From: Ancylobacter sp. WKF20
GTDB lineage: Bacteria > Pseudomonadota > Alphaproteobacteria > Rhizobiales > Xanthobacteraceae
Assembly (NCBI RefSeq): GCF_029760895.1
Contig: NZ_CP121679.1
Span: 3,206,001-3,270,000 of the forward strand
Length of the DNA: 64,000 nucleotides
Reading direction: 5' to 3'
The notes under the pieces are model-generated. The model was not told the origin of the DNA, did no database searches, and worked only from the letters and a program-made list of their open reading frames with translations. This document shows positions 26,803 to 37,114 of this stretch, piece after piece; the first letter of the stretch is position 1; each line of letters starts with the position of its first letter. Made by a program: the position numbers and the translations under genes.

Positions 26803-26833
26803 AGCGTTTCCTCGGTGTGATGTGTGGGATTGG

Positions 26834-27259
26834 TCAGGAGGCCGGCGCCATCTCGGCGGGCAGCGCGGCCATATCCATGAAGAAGGGCTCCCAGACATGC
26901 CCGTCCGGATCCTCGAAGCTGCGCGAGTACATGAAGCCGAGATCCTGCGGCGCGCGCGGATCGGCCTTGCCGCCCCCGGCAGCAGCCTTAGCCACGACAG
27001 CGTCGACACCGGCGCGGCTTTCTTCGGTGAGCGCGAACAGCGCGCTCGTGGTCGCATGGCTGTCGGCGATGGGGCGTGGGGAAAACTGCGCGAATTTCGG
27101 GTGCGTGAGCAGCATCAGGTGAATGACATCCGAGACAACCATGCAGGCGGCGGTATCATCGGAAAACTGCGGGTTCTTCCGCGCGCCGATGGCCTCGTAA
27201 AAGGCGATGGCACGGTCGAGGTCGTGGACGGGAAGGTTGATGAAGATGAGCGTGGGCAC
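26834..27259 (-). CDS. VOC-family (glyoxalase/bleomycin-resistance fold) protein
   Basis: 141 residues beginning with a GTG start: MPTLIFINLPVHDLDRAIAF. AGGAGGA lies six bases before the GTG at 27259, far better than the longer ATG frame to 27322. One VOC module with GFMYSRSFEDPDGHVWEPFF near the C-terminus fits the PhnB/glyoxalase-like group. The metal ligands are partly conserved (His and Glu of HVWE). The function is unknown. It is first in a two-gene operon with DUF1428 and divergent from the HxlR-type gene. Confidence 0.9.
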   Translation of the reverse strand: MPTLIFINLPVHDLDRAIAFYEAIGARKNPQFSDDTAACMVVSDVIHLMLLTHPKFAQFSPRPIADSHATTSALFALTEESRAGVDAVVAKAAAGGGKADPRAPQDLGFMYSRSFEDPDGHVWEPFFMDMAALPAEMAPAS

Positions 27260-27322
27260 GGCGTCCTCCTGAAGTTGAAAAGCTTCCGCAAGGGCACGTC
27301 CTTGACCAGGAATAGAGGACAT

Positions 27323-27360
27323 GGTTAGTCATAGCAACCGTGGAGTTAACAAAAATAACT
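27323..27360. promoter_or_regulatory. Possible HxlR operator region in the VOC/HxlR divergent promoter
   Basis: A locally AT-rich patch holds two short imperfect dyads, GGTT-N9-AACC at 27323-27339 and AGTTA-N7-TAACT at 27344-27360. The second runs into the HxlR start codon region. The symmetry is weak, so this is a tentative call based mainly on position. Confidence 0.3.
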
Positions 27361-28041
27361 GATGAATCCATCAAAAATCGTCGTCGGTACGACGATGCCT
27401 GCGGCGCCGCCCATGCGCTCGACCTGATCGGCGAGCGCTGGTCGCTCCTCGTCATGCGCGAGCTGATGCTGGGGCCGAAGCGGTTCGGTGACATCAAGGC
27501 CGGCCTGCCGGGGATCAGCGCCAACATTCTGACCCAGCGGCTGGAAGCGCTGGAGGCGGCGGGCATCCTCACCCATACGCGCCTGCCCCCGCCCCATTCC
27601 GTGCCGGTCTATGAGCTCACACCGTGGGGCTATGAGGCCGAGCCGATCCTGCAGGTGCTCGGGCGCTGGGCCTCGCGCTCCCCGGCGCATGACCCCACCC
27701 TGCCCTTCGGTGCGGTCTCCCTGCTGCTCTCGCTGCGCACCATGTTCGCGCCCGCGCGGGCGGGCGACATGCGCGCGATCATCGGGCTCGAACTCGATGG
27801 CGAGACCTTCACCCTGCGCATCCGGGACGGGGCGTTCGAGGCCGAGCGTGGCGCTGCCAAGACGCCGGACGTGGTGTTTGTCGGCGCCGCCCGGATGGTG
27901 GCAGCGGCGATCTATGGCGGGCAGGCGCTCGACACGCTGGAAGCCGCCGGCGCGCTGGCCCTGCGTGGCGACAGGGCGGTCGCGGCGCGCTTCGTCACGC
28001 TGTTCCCGCTGCCGCCCAAGGCCGAGCGGCCACCGGTATGA
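27340..28041 (+). CDS. HxlR-type winged-helix regulator with SCP2-like C-terminal domain
   Basis: 233 residues from a GTG start. The HxlR domain (about 17-115) reads CGAAHALDLIGERWSLLVMR, then GPKRFGDIKAGLPGISANIL and TQRLEALEAAGIL. The extra C-terminal domain (about 135-225) resembles the SCP2 sterol-carrier fold (GLELDGETFTLRIRDG, ALALRGDRAVAARFVTLFPL) and could bind a lipophilic effector. Plain HxlR proteins of about 120 residues sense electrophiles through an N-terminal Cys; here Cys21 is in the right region. It is divergent from VOC-DUF1428 with only 80 bases between the start codons. Confidence 0.88.
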   Translation: MELTKITDESIKNRRRYDDACGAAHALDLIGERWSLLVMRELMLGPKRFGDIKAGLPGISANILTQRLEALEAAGILTHTRLPPPHSVPVYELTPWGYEAEPILQVLGRWASRSPAHDPTLPFGAVSLLLSLRTMFAPARAGDMRAIIGLELDGETFTLRIRDGAFEAERGAAKTPDVVFVGAARMVAAAIYGGQALDTLEAAGALALRGDRAVAARFVTLFPLPPKAERPPV

Positions 28042-28126
28042 GATTGCAGAGTTGAGCCGGCATTCCGCCACCATCTGGCATATGCCGTGCATCGTAGAAT
28101 GAGACCAACCACCTGCCGGAGGGGCC

Positions 28127-28393
28127 ATGGCCGTCTTCATCGTGTCGTTCGAACTTGCCGCGCCCGAGAACACCGCCGCGATGATCGAGGCGATCCGGCA
28201 GATGTCGTGGACCCAACTGGGGCCGACGACCTTCGCCGTCACGACCGAGGAGACGGACGAGGCGCTGTTCTACCGGCTACGCGAGTTCACGCAGGACAAG
28301 GACAGCCTCTACATCGTGCTGGCCCGCAAGCCCTATCGCGGCATGGGCTTTCGCGAGGTGAACTACTGGCTGGAGGATAATCTGCGCTGGTGA
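28127..28393 (+). CDS. Small SinR-family (Cas2-fold-like) protein of unknown function
   Basis: 88 residues. The plan MAVFIVSFEL ... AAMIEAIRQM ... TTFAVTTEET ... LREFTQDKDSLYIVLA ... VNYWLEDNL follows the beta-alpha-beta-beta-alpha-beta order and conserved spots (VSYDL, IxxIK, TW-VVT, D-xDxLxV, WLxxNL) of the SinR-family proteins often annotated as Cas2-like. No cas1, other cas gene or repeat array is nearby. GGAGGGG lies five bases upstream. Monocistronic, ending at a bidirectional terminator. Confidence 0.6.
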   Translation: MAVFIVSFELAAPENTAAMIEAIRQMSWTQLGPTTFAVTTEETDEALFYRLREFTQDKDSLYIVLARKPYRGMGFREVNYWLEDNLRW

Positions 28394-28422
28394 ACCGACG
28401 AGCGCGCAGCTAACCGCCCAAC

Positions 28423-28453
28423 AAAAAAGCCCCGGCTCGCACCGGGGCTTTTG
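28423..28453. terminator. Bidirectional terminator between the SinR-like and Bax-inhibitor-1 genes
   Basis: A stem AAAAGCCCCGG/CCGGGGCTTTT with a 6-base loop has A/T runs on both sides, so it can serve both convergent genes. Confidence 0.88.
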
Positions 28454-28474
28454 CATGTGGCGGCAGCGCCGCGA

Positions 28475-29260
28475 TCAGTTGCTGTTCCGGTTGCCGAAGA
28501 GCTGGAGCAGCATGATGAAGAGGTTGATGAAGTCGAGATAGAGCGTCAGCGCGCCCATGATCGCCTTGCGCCCGGCCACCACGTCGTCATCGCCGGCGAA
28601 GTACATTTCCTTGATGCGCTGCGTGTCCCAGGCGGTCAGGCCGGCGAAGATCAGCACGCCCGCCACCGAGATGACGAACTGCAGCATCGACGAGGCGAGG
28701 AAGATGTTCACCACCATGGCGATGATCAGGCCGAAAAGGCCCATCACCAGGAAGGAGCCCATCGCCGAGAGGCTGCGCGAGGTGCTGTAGCCATAGAGGC
28801 TCAGAGCACCGAACGCCGCCGCGGTGATGAAGAACACCCGCACGATGCTGTCATGGGTGTAGACGAGGAAGATCGAAGCCAGAGAGACGCCGACCAGCGC
28901 CGCATAGAGCCAGAAGATGCTCTGTGCCGCGCCGACGCTGAGCCGGTCGACCCGGAAGTTCAGGAACAGGATGGCCGCGAGCGGGGCGAAGATCACCACC
29001 CAGCGCAGCGGGCTGAGGAACAGCGCGACGCCGAGATCGGTGAGGTAGATGTTCGGCGCGATGGCCGCGGCGGTCGGCACGTCGGAGACGGCGAGCATGT
29101 AGATGCCCAGCGCCGCTGCACCGGTGATGGCGAGGCCGAGCGTCATGTAATTGTAGACGCGCAGCATATAGGCGCGCAGGCCCTGGTCGATCTCGGCCTG
29201 CGTCCGCGCCGCCGTCGCCCCGAAGCGCGGCACGGAGACGTTGCGGTTGTAGTCGGACAT
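28475..29260 (-). CDS. Bax inhibitor-1 / YccA family membrane protein
   Basis: 261 residues with seven membrane helices. An N-terminal soluble stretch (1-28) precedes AYMLRVYNYMTLGLAITGAA, and the late TAWDTQRIKEMY is diagnostic of the family, whose Asp residues form a pH-dependent latch in homologues. Members modulate calcium leak or protease (FtsH) activity. It is monocistronic, ending at the shared terminator. Confidence 0.93.
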   Translation of the reverse strand: MSDYNRNVSVPRFGATAARTQAEIDQGLRAYMLRVYNYMTLGLAITGAAALGIYMLAVSDVPTAAAIAPNIYLTDLGVALFLSPLRWVVIFAPLAAILFLNFRVDRLSVGAAQSIFWLYAALVGVSLASIFLVYTHDSIVRVFFITAAAFGALSLYGYSTSRSLSAMGSFLVMGLFGLIIAMVVNIFLASSMLQFVISVAGVLIFAGLTAWDTQRIKEMYFAGDDDVVAGRKAIMGALTLYLDFINLFIMLLQLFGNRNSN

Positions 29261-29409
29261 GGTCGGATCCTCTCCCGTCGGTGGCGCGCCAGCGTGCCGA
29301 GACGGCCCTGACGCAGTGTTACCGGGAATATGAGGTCCGCACCCGCCTGCCGCAAGTTAAGTTTGCGACAGGCTTAACGCGCCCGCACGGCCGACCGGGG
29401 CGCTGAGCG

Positions 29410-32006
29410 TCACAGATTGCGCAGGATGCGCGCCGGCTTCTGCCCCAGCGCCCGCCAGGTGCCGATGAGACCGAAGCCGACGGTGAGCACCAGCGCGATG
29501 CCGACCGCGCTGAGCGCCGCGCTGCCCGACCAGGCAAAGGCGACCTTCATCACCTGCGTGGTTACCAGATAGGCGGCGGCCGAGCCGGCCCCGAGCGCGA
29601 CCACCGCCGTCACAAGGCCGAGCGCGGCATATTCCAGCACATAGGCGAGCACGAGCCGGGCGCGGGTGGCACCTAACGTCTTCAGGATCACCGCGTCATA
29701 GACCCGGTGATGCTGGCCCGCCGCCAGCGCGCCGGCGAGCACGAGGACGCTTGCCACCAGCGTGACGAGGCTCGCGCCACGGATCGCCAGCAGCAGGTTC
29801 GCGACGATCTCGCCGATCTGGCTCAGCGCCTCCTTCACCCGCACCGCCGTGACGGCCGGGAAGTCCCGCGCCACCGCGCGCGACACGCCGCTCTCCACCC
29901 CTGCCTCGCCACCGCCGGGCAAGGTGAGTGTGGCAATGGAGGTGTGCGGGGCGCCGCGGAAGGTGTTGGGTGAGAACACCATGACGAAGTTGATGGCGAG
30001 CCGCTCCCACTCGACCTGCCGGAGATTGGCGATGCGGGCGGTGATCGGCCGTCCCAGCACGTTCACCGTCACGCTGTCGCCGATCTTCAGCCCGAAGGCA
30101 TCGGCGATCTCCTTCTCGAAGGACACCAGCGGCGGCCCGGCATAGTCGGCGCCCCACCACTCGCCCGCGACGAGGCGCGAGCCCTCCGGCAACGCGTCGG
30201 CATAGGTGATGCCGCGATCGGAGGAGAGCACCCAGGCGAATTCCGGCGGCGGGGTGATGCTCTCCGCCGGGCGGTCGCCGAGGGTGATGAGCCGCCCGCG
30301 CAGCATCGGCACGAGTTCCACCGTCCCGGCCGGCGCCTGCTGCTGCAGGAAACTGGCGAAGCGGTCCGTTTCGGTGTTCTGGATGTCGAGGAAGAAGAAG
30401 CTCGGTGCCTGCTCGGGCAGGCGTGACGTCAGCTCGCGCGTGAGGCTGCGGTCGATCAGCGACAGCGTGACGAGCAGCGTCAGCCCCAGCCCCAGCGACA
30501 GCACGATGGTCGGGGTCAGCGCCGCCGGGCGGTGGATATTGGCGAGCGCCAGCCGGGCCTCGGTGAGGCGCGGGCGCGGCAGGCGGCGGGCGAGCGCCAT
30601 GATGCCGGTGCCGACGAGGCGCAGCATCACCAGCACGCTCGCCGAGGCGATCAGGTAATAGACCGCGATGCGCCGCTCCTCGGAAGCCGCAACTGCCAGC
30701 GCGGCAAGCGCGGCAATGGCGAGCACGGTGAGGATCACATAGGAGCGCCGGGGCCGGCGGCCGCGCGTCTCCACCTCGTCGCGGAACAGCGCCGAGACCG
30801 GGACGTCATGCGACAGACCCAGCGGCCACAGCGCGAAGGCGAGCGCGATCAGCGCGCCATAGGCCACCGCCAGCAGCAACGCCGCCGGTTGCAGGCTCGG
30901 CTCGATGGCAATGGGCAGCAGATGGCCGAAGGCCGCGTTAACCGCGAAGGGCAGCGCCGCGCCCACGACAAGGCCGATGGCGATGCCGATGGCGGCGATG
31001 AGGCCGACCTCGACCAGATAGATGGTAAACACCGTGCCGCCCGGCGCACCCAGGCTCTTGAAGGTGGCGATGACGCCGCGCTTGGCGTCGAGATGGCTCT
31101 TCACTGCATTGGCGACGCCGACGCCGCCGACCAGCAGGGCGGTGAGCCCAACCAGCGTCAGATATTCGGTGAAGCGGCGGACATTGTTCTCAAGGCGCGG
31201 GGCGGCGGCATCGCGCGTGCGCACCTCGAAGCCCGCCTGCGGCACGCCTTCCTGGACGCGCTCGACGAAGCCGGTCAGCGCGGAAGGATCCGCCATTTTC
31301 ACCCGGTAGTGCCAGCGCACGAGGCTGCCGGGCTGGAGAAGCTGCGAGGCGCGCAGCGCGTCAAGCGACACCATGAGGCGAGGCCCGAAGCCGATGCCGG
31401 TGGAGAGCGCGTCAGGTTCGCGGGTGATGAGGCCGGTGAGGCGCAGCGTCGCCTCGCCGAGCTGGAAGGCATCGCCGACCTTGATGCCGAGCCGCTCGGC
31501 CAGCGCCGGATCGGCCAGCGCGCCGAAGCGGCCATCGGTCGACGCGAGGGCGCGGTCGATGGGCTGCGGCGGGTCCAATTCCATGGCACCGACCATGGGA
31601 TAGGCGCCATCCACCGCCTTGGCCTCGACCAGCGTGGAATTGAGGCTGTCGCCTTCGCCCGCCCGCGCCATGGCGCGCAGCGTGGCGATGGTCGAGACGT
31701 TGCCGCCGGCGCGGATCAGCGCCAATTCCTCGGGGCTCGCCTCGCGCTGGACGAGGGTGAACGCCGCGTCGCCGCCGAGCAGCGTCGTGCCCTCGCGGGC
31801 GAGGCCGTCGGTCAGGGCGCGCGAGAAAGAACCGACGCCAGTGATAGCGGCGACGCCGAGCGCCAGACAGGCGAGGAATACGCCGAAGCCGCGCACGCCA
31901 CCGCGCAGTTCGCGCAGGGCAAAGCGCAGGGCGAGCGAGGAGCGGGCGCGCATGCCGAGCGGAGACGGGCGGCCGGCTTCGGCGCGCGACGACAGGGCGG
32001 AGAGGC

Positions 32007-32010
<4 letters not shown>
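29410..32010 (-). CDS. ABC transporter permease, FtsX/YbbP type
   Basis: 866 residues. Two FtsX-type permease units are visible, each with a periplasmic domain between helices (about 25-45; 260-400 and 700-850 for the membrane blocks). Family cues are FRELRGGVRGFGVFLACLAL near the start and RLVLAYVLEYAALGLVTAVV near the end. It pairs with the ATPase encoded upstream (4-bp ATGA overlap). In E. coli the same genes are ybbA-ybbP beside tesA, exactly as here; the substrate is unsettled, with lipid or lipoprotein-like cargo suspected. Confidence 0.92.
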
Positions 32011-32735
<725 letters not shown>

Positions 32736-32814
32736 GTGGTCCTGGGCGTTCGTCGGCGGGAGGCGCGCCGGAGCGGCGCGCTGCGGTGCGGTAGGTTCGG
32801 CAGGATATGGCGCC

Positions 32815-33477
32815 TTGTTTACGTCGCGAAAGGGACGGTGGACGCTGAACGTCGCTCTCCCGGTGCTCGCTCTCGCGGGATTGATGATGGCCATGACCCC
32901 GCTGCACGCCGAACCGCTCCGTCTGGTGGCCTTTGGCGACAGCCTGACGGCCGGTCTCGGCCTGCCCGCCAAGGACGCTTTTCCCGCGAAACTTCAGGCG
33001 GCGCTCAAGGCGAAGGGTCACGATGTGGTGATCGAGAATGCCGGTGTGTCCGGTGACACGACCACCGCTGGCCTCGCGCGGCTCGACTGGTCGATCCCGG
33101 ACGGGACGCAGGGCGTCATCCTGGAACTCGGCGCCAATGACGCGCTGCGCGGGCTCGATCCCGCCATCGCGGAAAAGTCGCTCGACGCCATTCTGGCGCG
33201 GCTGAAGGAGCGCAAGATTCCCGTGCTGCTCGCCGGCATGGTCGCCCCGCCAAATCTCGGCGGCGGTTATGCCGAACGGTTCAACGCGATCTATCCGCGC
33301 CTTGCGGCGAAATATGACGTGCCGCTCTACCCGTTCTTCCTCGACGGCGTGGCCGGGCAGGGCAAGCTCAACCAGCCCGACGGTATCCACCCGACAGCGG
33401 CGGGCGTCGATGTCATCGTCGAGCGCATCACCCCGGCGGTGGAACGCTGGCTCGCCACGCTCAAGAGCGCGCCATGA
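32815..33477 (+). CDS. SGNH/GDSL-hydrolase, TesA-like arylesterase
   Basis: About 220 residues if it begins at TTG 32815, which gives a basic n-region (TSRKGRW), a hydrophobic core and an LHA cleavage site before EPLRLVAFGDS. Block I (FGDSLTAGLG) holds the nucleophile Ser, block II the Gly of ENAGVSGDTT, block III GANDALRG and block V DGIHPTAAG the Asp-His pair. The enzyme is periplasmic and hydrolyses aryl or thioesters. An ATG at 32692 in frame would overlap the divergent ATPase start. Overlaps the next gene by four bases (ATGA). Confidence 0.9.
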   Translation: MFTSRKGRWTLNVALPVLALAGLMMAMTPLHAEPLRLVAFGDSLTAGLGLPAKDAFPAKLQAALKAKGHDVVIENAGVSGDTTTAGLARLDWSIPDGTQGVILELGANDALRGLDPAIAEKSLDAILARLKERKIPVLLAGMVAPPNLGGGYAERFNAIYPRLAAKYDVPLYPFFLDGVAGQGKLNQPDGIHPTAAGVDVIVERITPAVERWLATLKSAP

Positions 33478-33920
33478 CCGTGCCGATGGCCTATCGCCGG
33501 GCCAGCGAGGCGTTCGACGCGTTCCTGGCCGAGGTGGCGGACACGGCGCAGCTCTCCAGCCGCCATCAGGCTTATACGGTGGTCGATGCGGTGTTCCGCG
33601 CCTTTCGCCGGCGGCTGGCGCCGGGCGAGGTGCTGGTCTTCGCCGCCGCGCTGCCGCCGCTACTCGGCGCGCTGTTCATCGAGAACTGGCGCGCCGAGGG
33701 GATCGGCGCCGCCTCCTGGGCGGCGGAGGAGGTGCTGCGCGACGTCAGGAGCCTGCGCGCGCACCATAACCTCGCGAGCGATCAGGCGGTGGCGCAGGTC
33801 GGCGCGGTGCTGCGGCGCCATGTCGACGTGGCCGTCTTCAGGCAGGCGTTGCGGCGCCTGCCGCTGGAAGCGGCGCACTTCTGGGGGATCGAACCGGCGG
33901 CCACCCCGGCGGCGTCCTGA
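33474..33920 (+). CDS. DUF2267-family protein
   Basis: 148 residues. The helical pattern FDAFLAEVADTAQLSSRHQA, YTVVDAVFRAFRRRLAPGEV and a final block ALRRLPLEAAHFW fits DUF2267, a small cytosolic helical family of unknown role. Its ATG overlaps the esterase stop (ATGA), so translation is coupled. The C-terminal PAATPAAS tail is not conserved. Confidence 0.75.
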   Translation: MTVPMAYRRASEAFDAFLAEVADTAQLSSRHQAYTVVDAVFRAFRRRLAPGEVLVFAAALPPLLGALFIENWRAEGIGAASWAAEEVLRDVRSLRAHHNLASDQAVAQVGAVLRRHVDVAVFRQALRRLPLEAAHFWGIEPAATPAAS

Positions 33921-34002
33921 CCCTCCCTTGCGGCAGCTTGTACCACTGGGTTGGCGCTCCTATCATCAGGCACCCCCTTCCTGACGAATCCCGGACATTG
34001 CC

Positions 34003-35049
34003 ATGCAGTACCGCCCGCTCGGCCGCACCGGCCTCGAGGTCAGCGCCATTTGCCTGGGCACCATGACCTATGGTGAGCAGAACACCGAGGCCGAAGGCCA
34101 CGCGCAGATGGACTACGCCCTCGATCGGGGCATCAATTTCTTCGACACCGCCGAGCTTTACTCGATCCCGCCCAAGCCGGACACGCAGGGCTCGACCGAG
34201 CGCGTGATCGGCTCCTGGTTCAAGGCGCGCGGCAACCGCGACAAGGTGATCCTCGCCACCAAGGTGTGCGGTCTCTCGGAGATGACATGGTTCCGCGACG
34301 ACGGCTCCCCGGCCCGCCCGACGCGCGGCCAGATCCGCGAAGCGGTTGAGAAAAGCCTCACCCGGCTGCAGACCGACTATATCGACCTGTACCAGCTCCA
34401 TTGGCCGGGCCGGCCGATCGCCTATTTCGGCTCCAACCCGACGCGCTGGAAGTCTGTGGCGGGCGACGAGACGCCGATCGCCGAGACGCTGGACGCCTTT
34501 GCCGAGCTGGTGAAGGAGGGCAAGGTGCGCCATATCGGCCTCTCCAATGAGAGTGCCTGGGGCACGATGCGCTTTCTCGACGAGGCCGGGCGCACGGGGG
34601 GCCCGCGCGCGGCCTCGGTGCAGAACGCCTATCACCTGCTCAACCGCACCTATGAGACGGCGCTTGCCGAGGTGAGCCTGCGCGAGGATGTGGGGCTGCT
34701 CGCCTATTCCCCGCTGGCGCAGGGCTATCTCACCGGCAAGTACCAGAACGGCGCCCGCCCGGCGGGTGCCCGCTCCACGCTGTTCAACCGTGGCCAGCGC
34801 TACCAGACACCCGGCGCGGAAGCGGCGATCGACGACTATCTTGCCATCGCCCGGGAAGCCGGCATCGACCCGGCGCAGTTCGCCATCGCCTTCTGCCTGT
34901 CGCGCGAGTTCATGACCTCGGTCATCATTGGCGCGACCACGATGGAGCAGCTGACGAACGACATCGACGCGATCAATGTCGCCTTCACGCCGGAGCTGGA
35001 AGCCAAGGTCGACGCGGTCCACCAGCTGCGCGGCAATCCCTGCCCGTAA
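34003..35049 (+). CDS. Aldo/keto reductase, Tas-like NADPH-dependent
   Basis: 348 residues. The catalytic tetrad is complete: Asp48 and Tyr53 in FFDTAELYS, Lys87 in ILATKV and His133 in YQLHW. An insertion around residues 55-75 (IPPKPDTQGSTERVIGSWFK) matches the Tas/YajO group. It reduces small aldehydes or ketones with NADPH in the cytosol. It is monocistronic and converges on yciB with a GC-rich hairpin between. Confidence 0.93.
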   Translation: MQYRPLGRTGLEVSAICLGTMTYGEQNTEAEGHAQMDYALDRGINFFDTAELYSIPPKPDTQGSTERVIGSWFKARGNRDKVILATKVCGLSEMTWFRDDGSPARPTRGQIREAVEKSLTRLQTDYIDLYQLHWPGRPIAYFGSNPTRWKSVAGDETPIAETLDAFAELVKEGKVRHIGLSNESAWGTMRFLDEAGRTGGPRAASVQNAYHLLNRTYETALAEVSLREDVGLLAYSPLAQGYLTGKYQNGARPAGARSTLFNRGQRYQTPGAEAAIDDYLAIAREAGIDPAQFAIAFCLSREFMTSVIIGATTMEQLTNDIDAINVAFTPELEAKVDAVHQLRGNPCP

Positions 35050-35064
35050 GGCCGGTTTGACGCG

Positions 35065-35086
35065 GGCGGGGCGTGATGGCCCCGCC
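35065..35086. terminator. Hairpin between convergent aldo/keto reductase and yciB
   Basis: GGCGGGGC and GCCCCGCC form an 8-bp stem with a 6-base loop, 15 bases after the reductase stop and 8 bases from the yciB stop. There is only a weak T-tract, so confidence is moderate. Confidence 0.5.
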
Positions 35087-35093
35087 TGTGTTC

Positions 35094-35693
35094 CTACGTG
35101 CCGTCCGTCGGCTTTGCCGGGTCGTTGGCGGCATGGGCGGTCATCAGCGGCACCTGCGCCATGGCGAAGACCAGCGTCAGCGGCAGATAGCCGAAGGTCT
35201 TGAAGGCCACCCAGGTATCGGTCGAGACCGAGCGCCAGACCACCTCGTTCAGCACCGCCATGACGAGGAAGAACACGCCCCAGCGTATGGTCAGCTTGTG
35301 CCAGCCTTCCGGCGTGAGCTGGAACACGTCGCCCAGCACATAGGGCAGAAGCGGCTTGCGGAAGATGAGCCCGCCCAGCAGCAGGCCGCCGAACAGCGCG
35401 TTGACGATGGTCGGCTTCATCTTGATGAAATGGTCGTCCTGCAGCCAGAGCGTGAGCGTGCCGAACACCAGCACCACCACGGCCGAGACCAGCGGCATGA
35501 CCGCGATCTTGCGGGCGATCAGCCACATCACCAGCAGCGCCGCGAAGGTCGCCACCATGAAGGCGCCGGTGGCGACATAGATGCCGGCGCGGCCATTGGC
35601 GATGAAGAACACCACCAGCGGCCCCAGCTCCAGCGCGAATTTCAGCGCCGGGTGCATCTTGCGCAGCGGCGTCGGGCCCGTGGTGTCGGCCAT
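35094..35693 (-). CDS. Inner-membrane septation protein YciB/IspZ
   Basis: 199 residues, five to six membrane helices. LKFALELGPLVVFFIANGRA at the start, DDHFIKMKPTIVNALFGGLL in the middle and NEVVWRSVSTDTWVAFKTFG near the end are the family blocks. It keeps normal septation and envelope integrity. It starts five bases after argH, in the same operon. Confidence 0.95.
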   Translation of the reverse strand: MADTTGPTPLRKMHPALKFALELGPLVVFFIANGRAGIYVATGAFMVATFAALLVMWLIARKIAVMPLVSAVVVLVFGTLTLWLQDDHFIKMKPTIVNALFGGLLLGGLIFRKPLLPYVLGDVFQLTPEGWHKLTIRWGVFFLVMAVLNEVVWRSVSTDTWVAFKTFGYLPLTLVFAMAQVPLMTAHAANDPAKPTDGT

Positions 35694-35698
35694 GCGGA

Positions 35699-37087
35699 TC
35701 AGCCTTCCTTGGCGAGTTGCTTGAGCCAGCGCTTGGCCTGCGCGCGCACATTCTTCGGCGCCGTGCCGCCATAGGAGACGCGGCTCGCCACCGACTTCGA
35801 CACGGAGAGCACGCCGAACACCTCCTTGGTAATGCGCGGCTCAACGCTTTGCATTTCCTCAAGTTTCAGCTTGTGCAGAGCGATCCCCTGCCCGCTCGCC
35901 AGCGAGACGATGCGGCCGGTGACGTGATGCGCCTCGCGGAAGGGCAGGCCGAGCACGCGCACCAGCCAGTCGGCGAGATCGGTCGCGGTGGAATAGCCCG
36001 AGCCCGCCGCGTCCTTCATCTTCTTCTCGTCCGGCACCATGTCGCGGACCATGCCAGCGGTCGCCGCGATCATCAGCGAGAGGGTGGAGAAGGCATCGAA
36101 CGCGCCCTCCTTGTCCTCCTGCATGTCCTTGGCATAGGCCAGCGCCAGGCCCTTCATGACCATCAGCAAGCCATTGAAAGCACCGGCAATTCGGCCGATC
36201 TTGGCGCGCACCAGCTCGGCCGCGTCGGGGTTGCGCTTCTGCGGCATGATCGACGAGCCGGTGGTGAAGCGGTCAGACAGCTTGATCAGGCCGACCAGCG
36301 GCGAGGTCCAGATCACGATCTCTTCGGCGAAGCGGGAGAGGTGCATGGCGCAGATCGAGGCCGCCGCCAGCGTCTCCAGCACGAAGTCGCGGTCGGAGAC
36401 GGAATCCAGCGAATTGGCCGTGGGCCTATCAAATCCAAGGCTCGTTGCGGTAGCGAAACGATCGATCGGGAACGACGTGCCAGCCAGCGCGGCGGCGCCG
36501 AGCGGGCACTCGTTGAGCCGCGCGCGGGCATCGCGCAGCCGCCCGCGGTCGCGCCCGAGCATCTCGACATAGGCCATGAGATGGTGGCCGAAGGTCACCG
36601 GCTGGGCGGTCTGGAGATGCGTGAAGCCCGGCATCACGGTGCCGGAATATTGCAGCGCCTTCTCCGTAAGTGCCTTCTGCAAATCACGAATCTGCACATC
36701 CAGCGTGTCCAGCGTGTCGCGCACATAGAGCCGGAAATCGGTCGCCACCTGGTCGTTGCGGGAGCGGGCGGTGTGGAGGCGGCCGGCGGATGTGCCGATC
36801 AGGGCGGCGAGGCGGGACTCCACATTCATATGGATGTCCTCCAGCGCCCGCTGGAAGGTGAACTGGCCGCCCTCGATCTCTGACAGGATCGTGTCTAGAC
36901 CCGCCACGATCTTTTCGGCATCTGCCTTGTCGATGATGCCTTTGGCCGCCAGCATAGCGGCGTGCGCCTTCGAGCCGGCAATGTCCTGCGCGTAGAGGCG
37001 CTGGTCGAAACCGATGGAGACGTTTATTTCCTCCATGATCGCGTCGGGGCCGGTCTCGAAGCGGCCACCCCACATCTTGTTGCTCAT
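35699..37087 (-). CDS. argH: Argininosuccinate lyase
   Basis: 462 residues from [15 protein letters not shown]. The fumarase-superfamily signature [12 protein letters not shown] is present (near residue 280), preceded by the conserved [16 protein letters not shown] and [17 protein letters not shown] segments. It splits argininosuccinate into arginine and fumarate. The open frame continues upstream to 37858 only because it runs antisense through tlpA. Its start codon is just 27 bases from that of the divergent tlpA gene. Confidence 0.97.
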   Translation of the reverse strand: MSNKMWGGRFETGPDAIMEEINVSIGFDQRLYAQDIAGSKAHAAMLAAKGIIDKADAEKIVAGLDTILSEIEGGQFTFQRALEDIHMNVESRLAALIGTSAGRLHTARSRNDQVATDFRLYVRDTLDTLDVQIRDLQKALTEKALQYSGTVMPGFTHLQTAQPVTFGHHLMAYVEMLGRDRGRLRDARARLNECPLGAAALAGTSFPIDRFATATSLGFDRPTANSLDSVSDRDFVLETLAAASICAMHLSRFAEEIVIWTSPLVGLIKLSDRFTTGSSIMPQKRNPDAAELVRAKIGRIAGAFNGLLMVMKGLALAYAKDMQEDKEGAFDAFSTLSLMIAATAGMVRDMVPDEKKMKDAAGSGYSTATDLADWLVRVLGLPFREAHHVTGRIVSLASGQGIALHKLKLEEMQSVEPRITKEVFGVLSVSKSVASRVSYGGTAPKNVRAQAKRWLKQLAKEG

Positions 37088-37114
37088 GCTCAACTTTTCT
37101 CCGCGAGGACGGTC

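Noticed and set aside
28127..28453. CRISPR-Cas remnant suggested by the Cas2-like protein
   Set aside because: There is no array of regular spaced repeats and no other cas gene; the family also occurs outside CRISPR.
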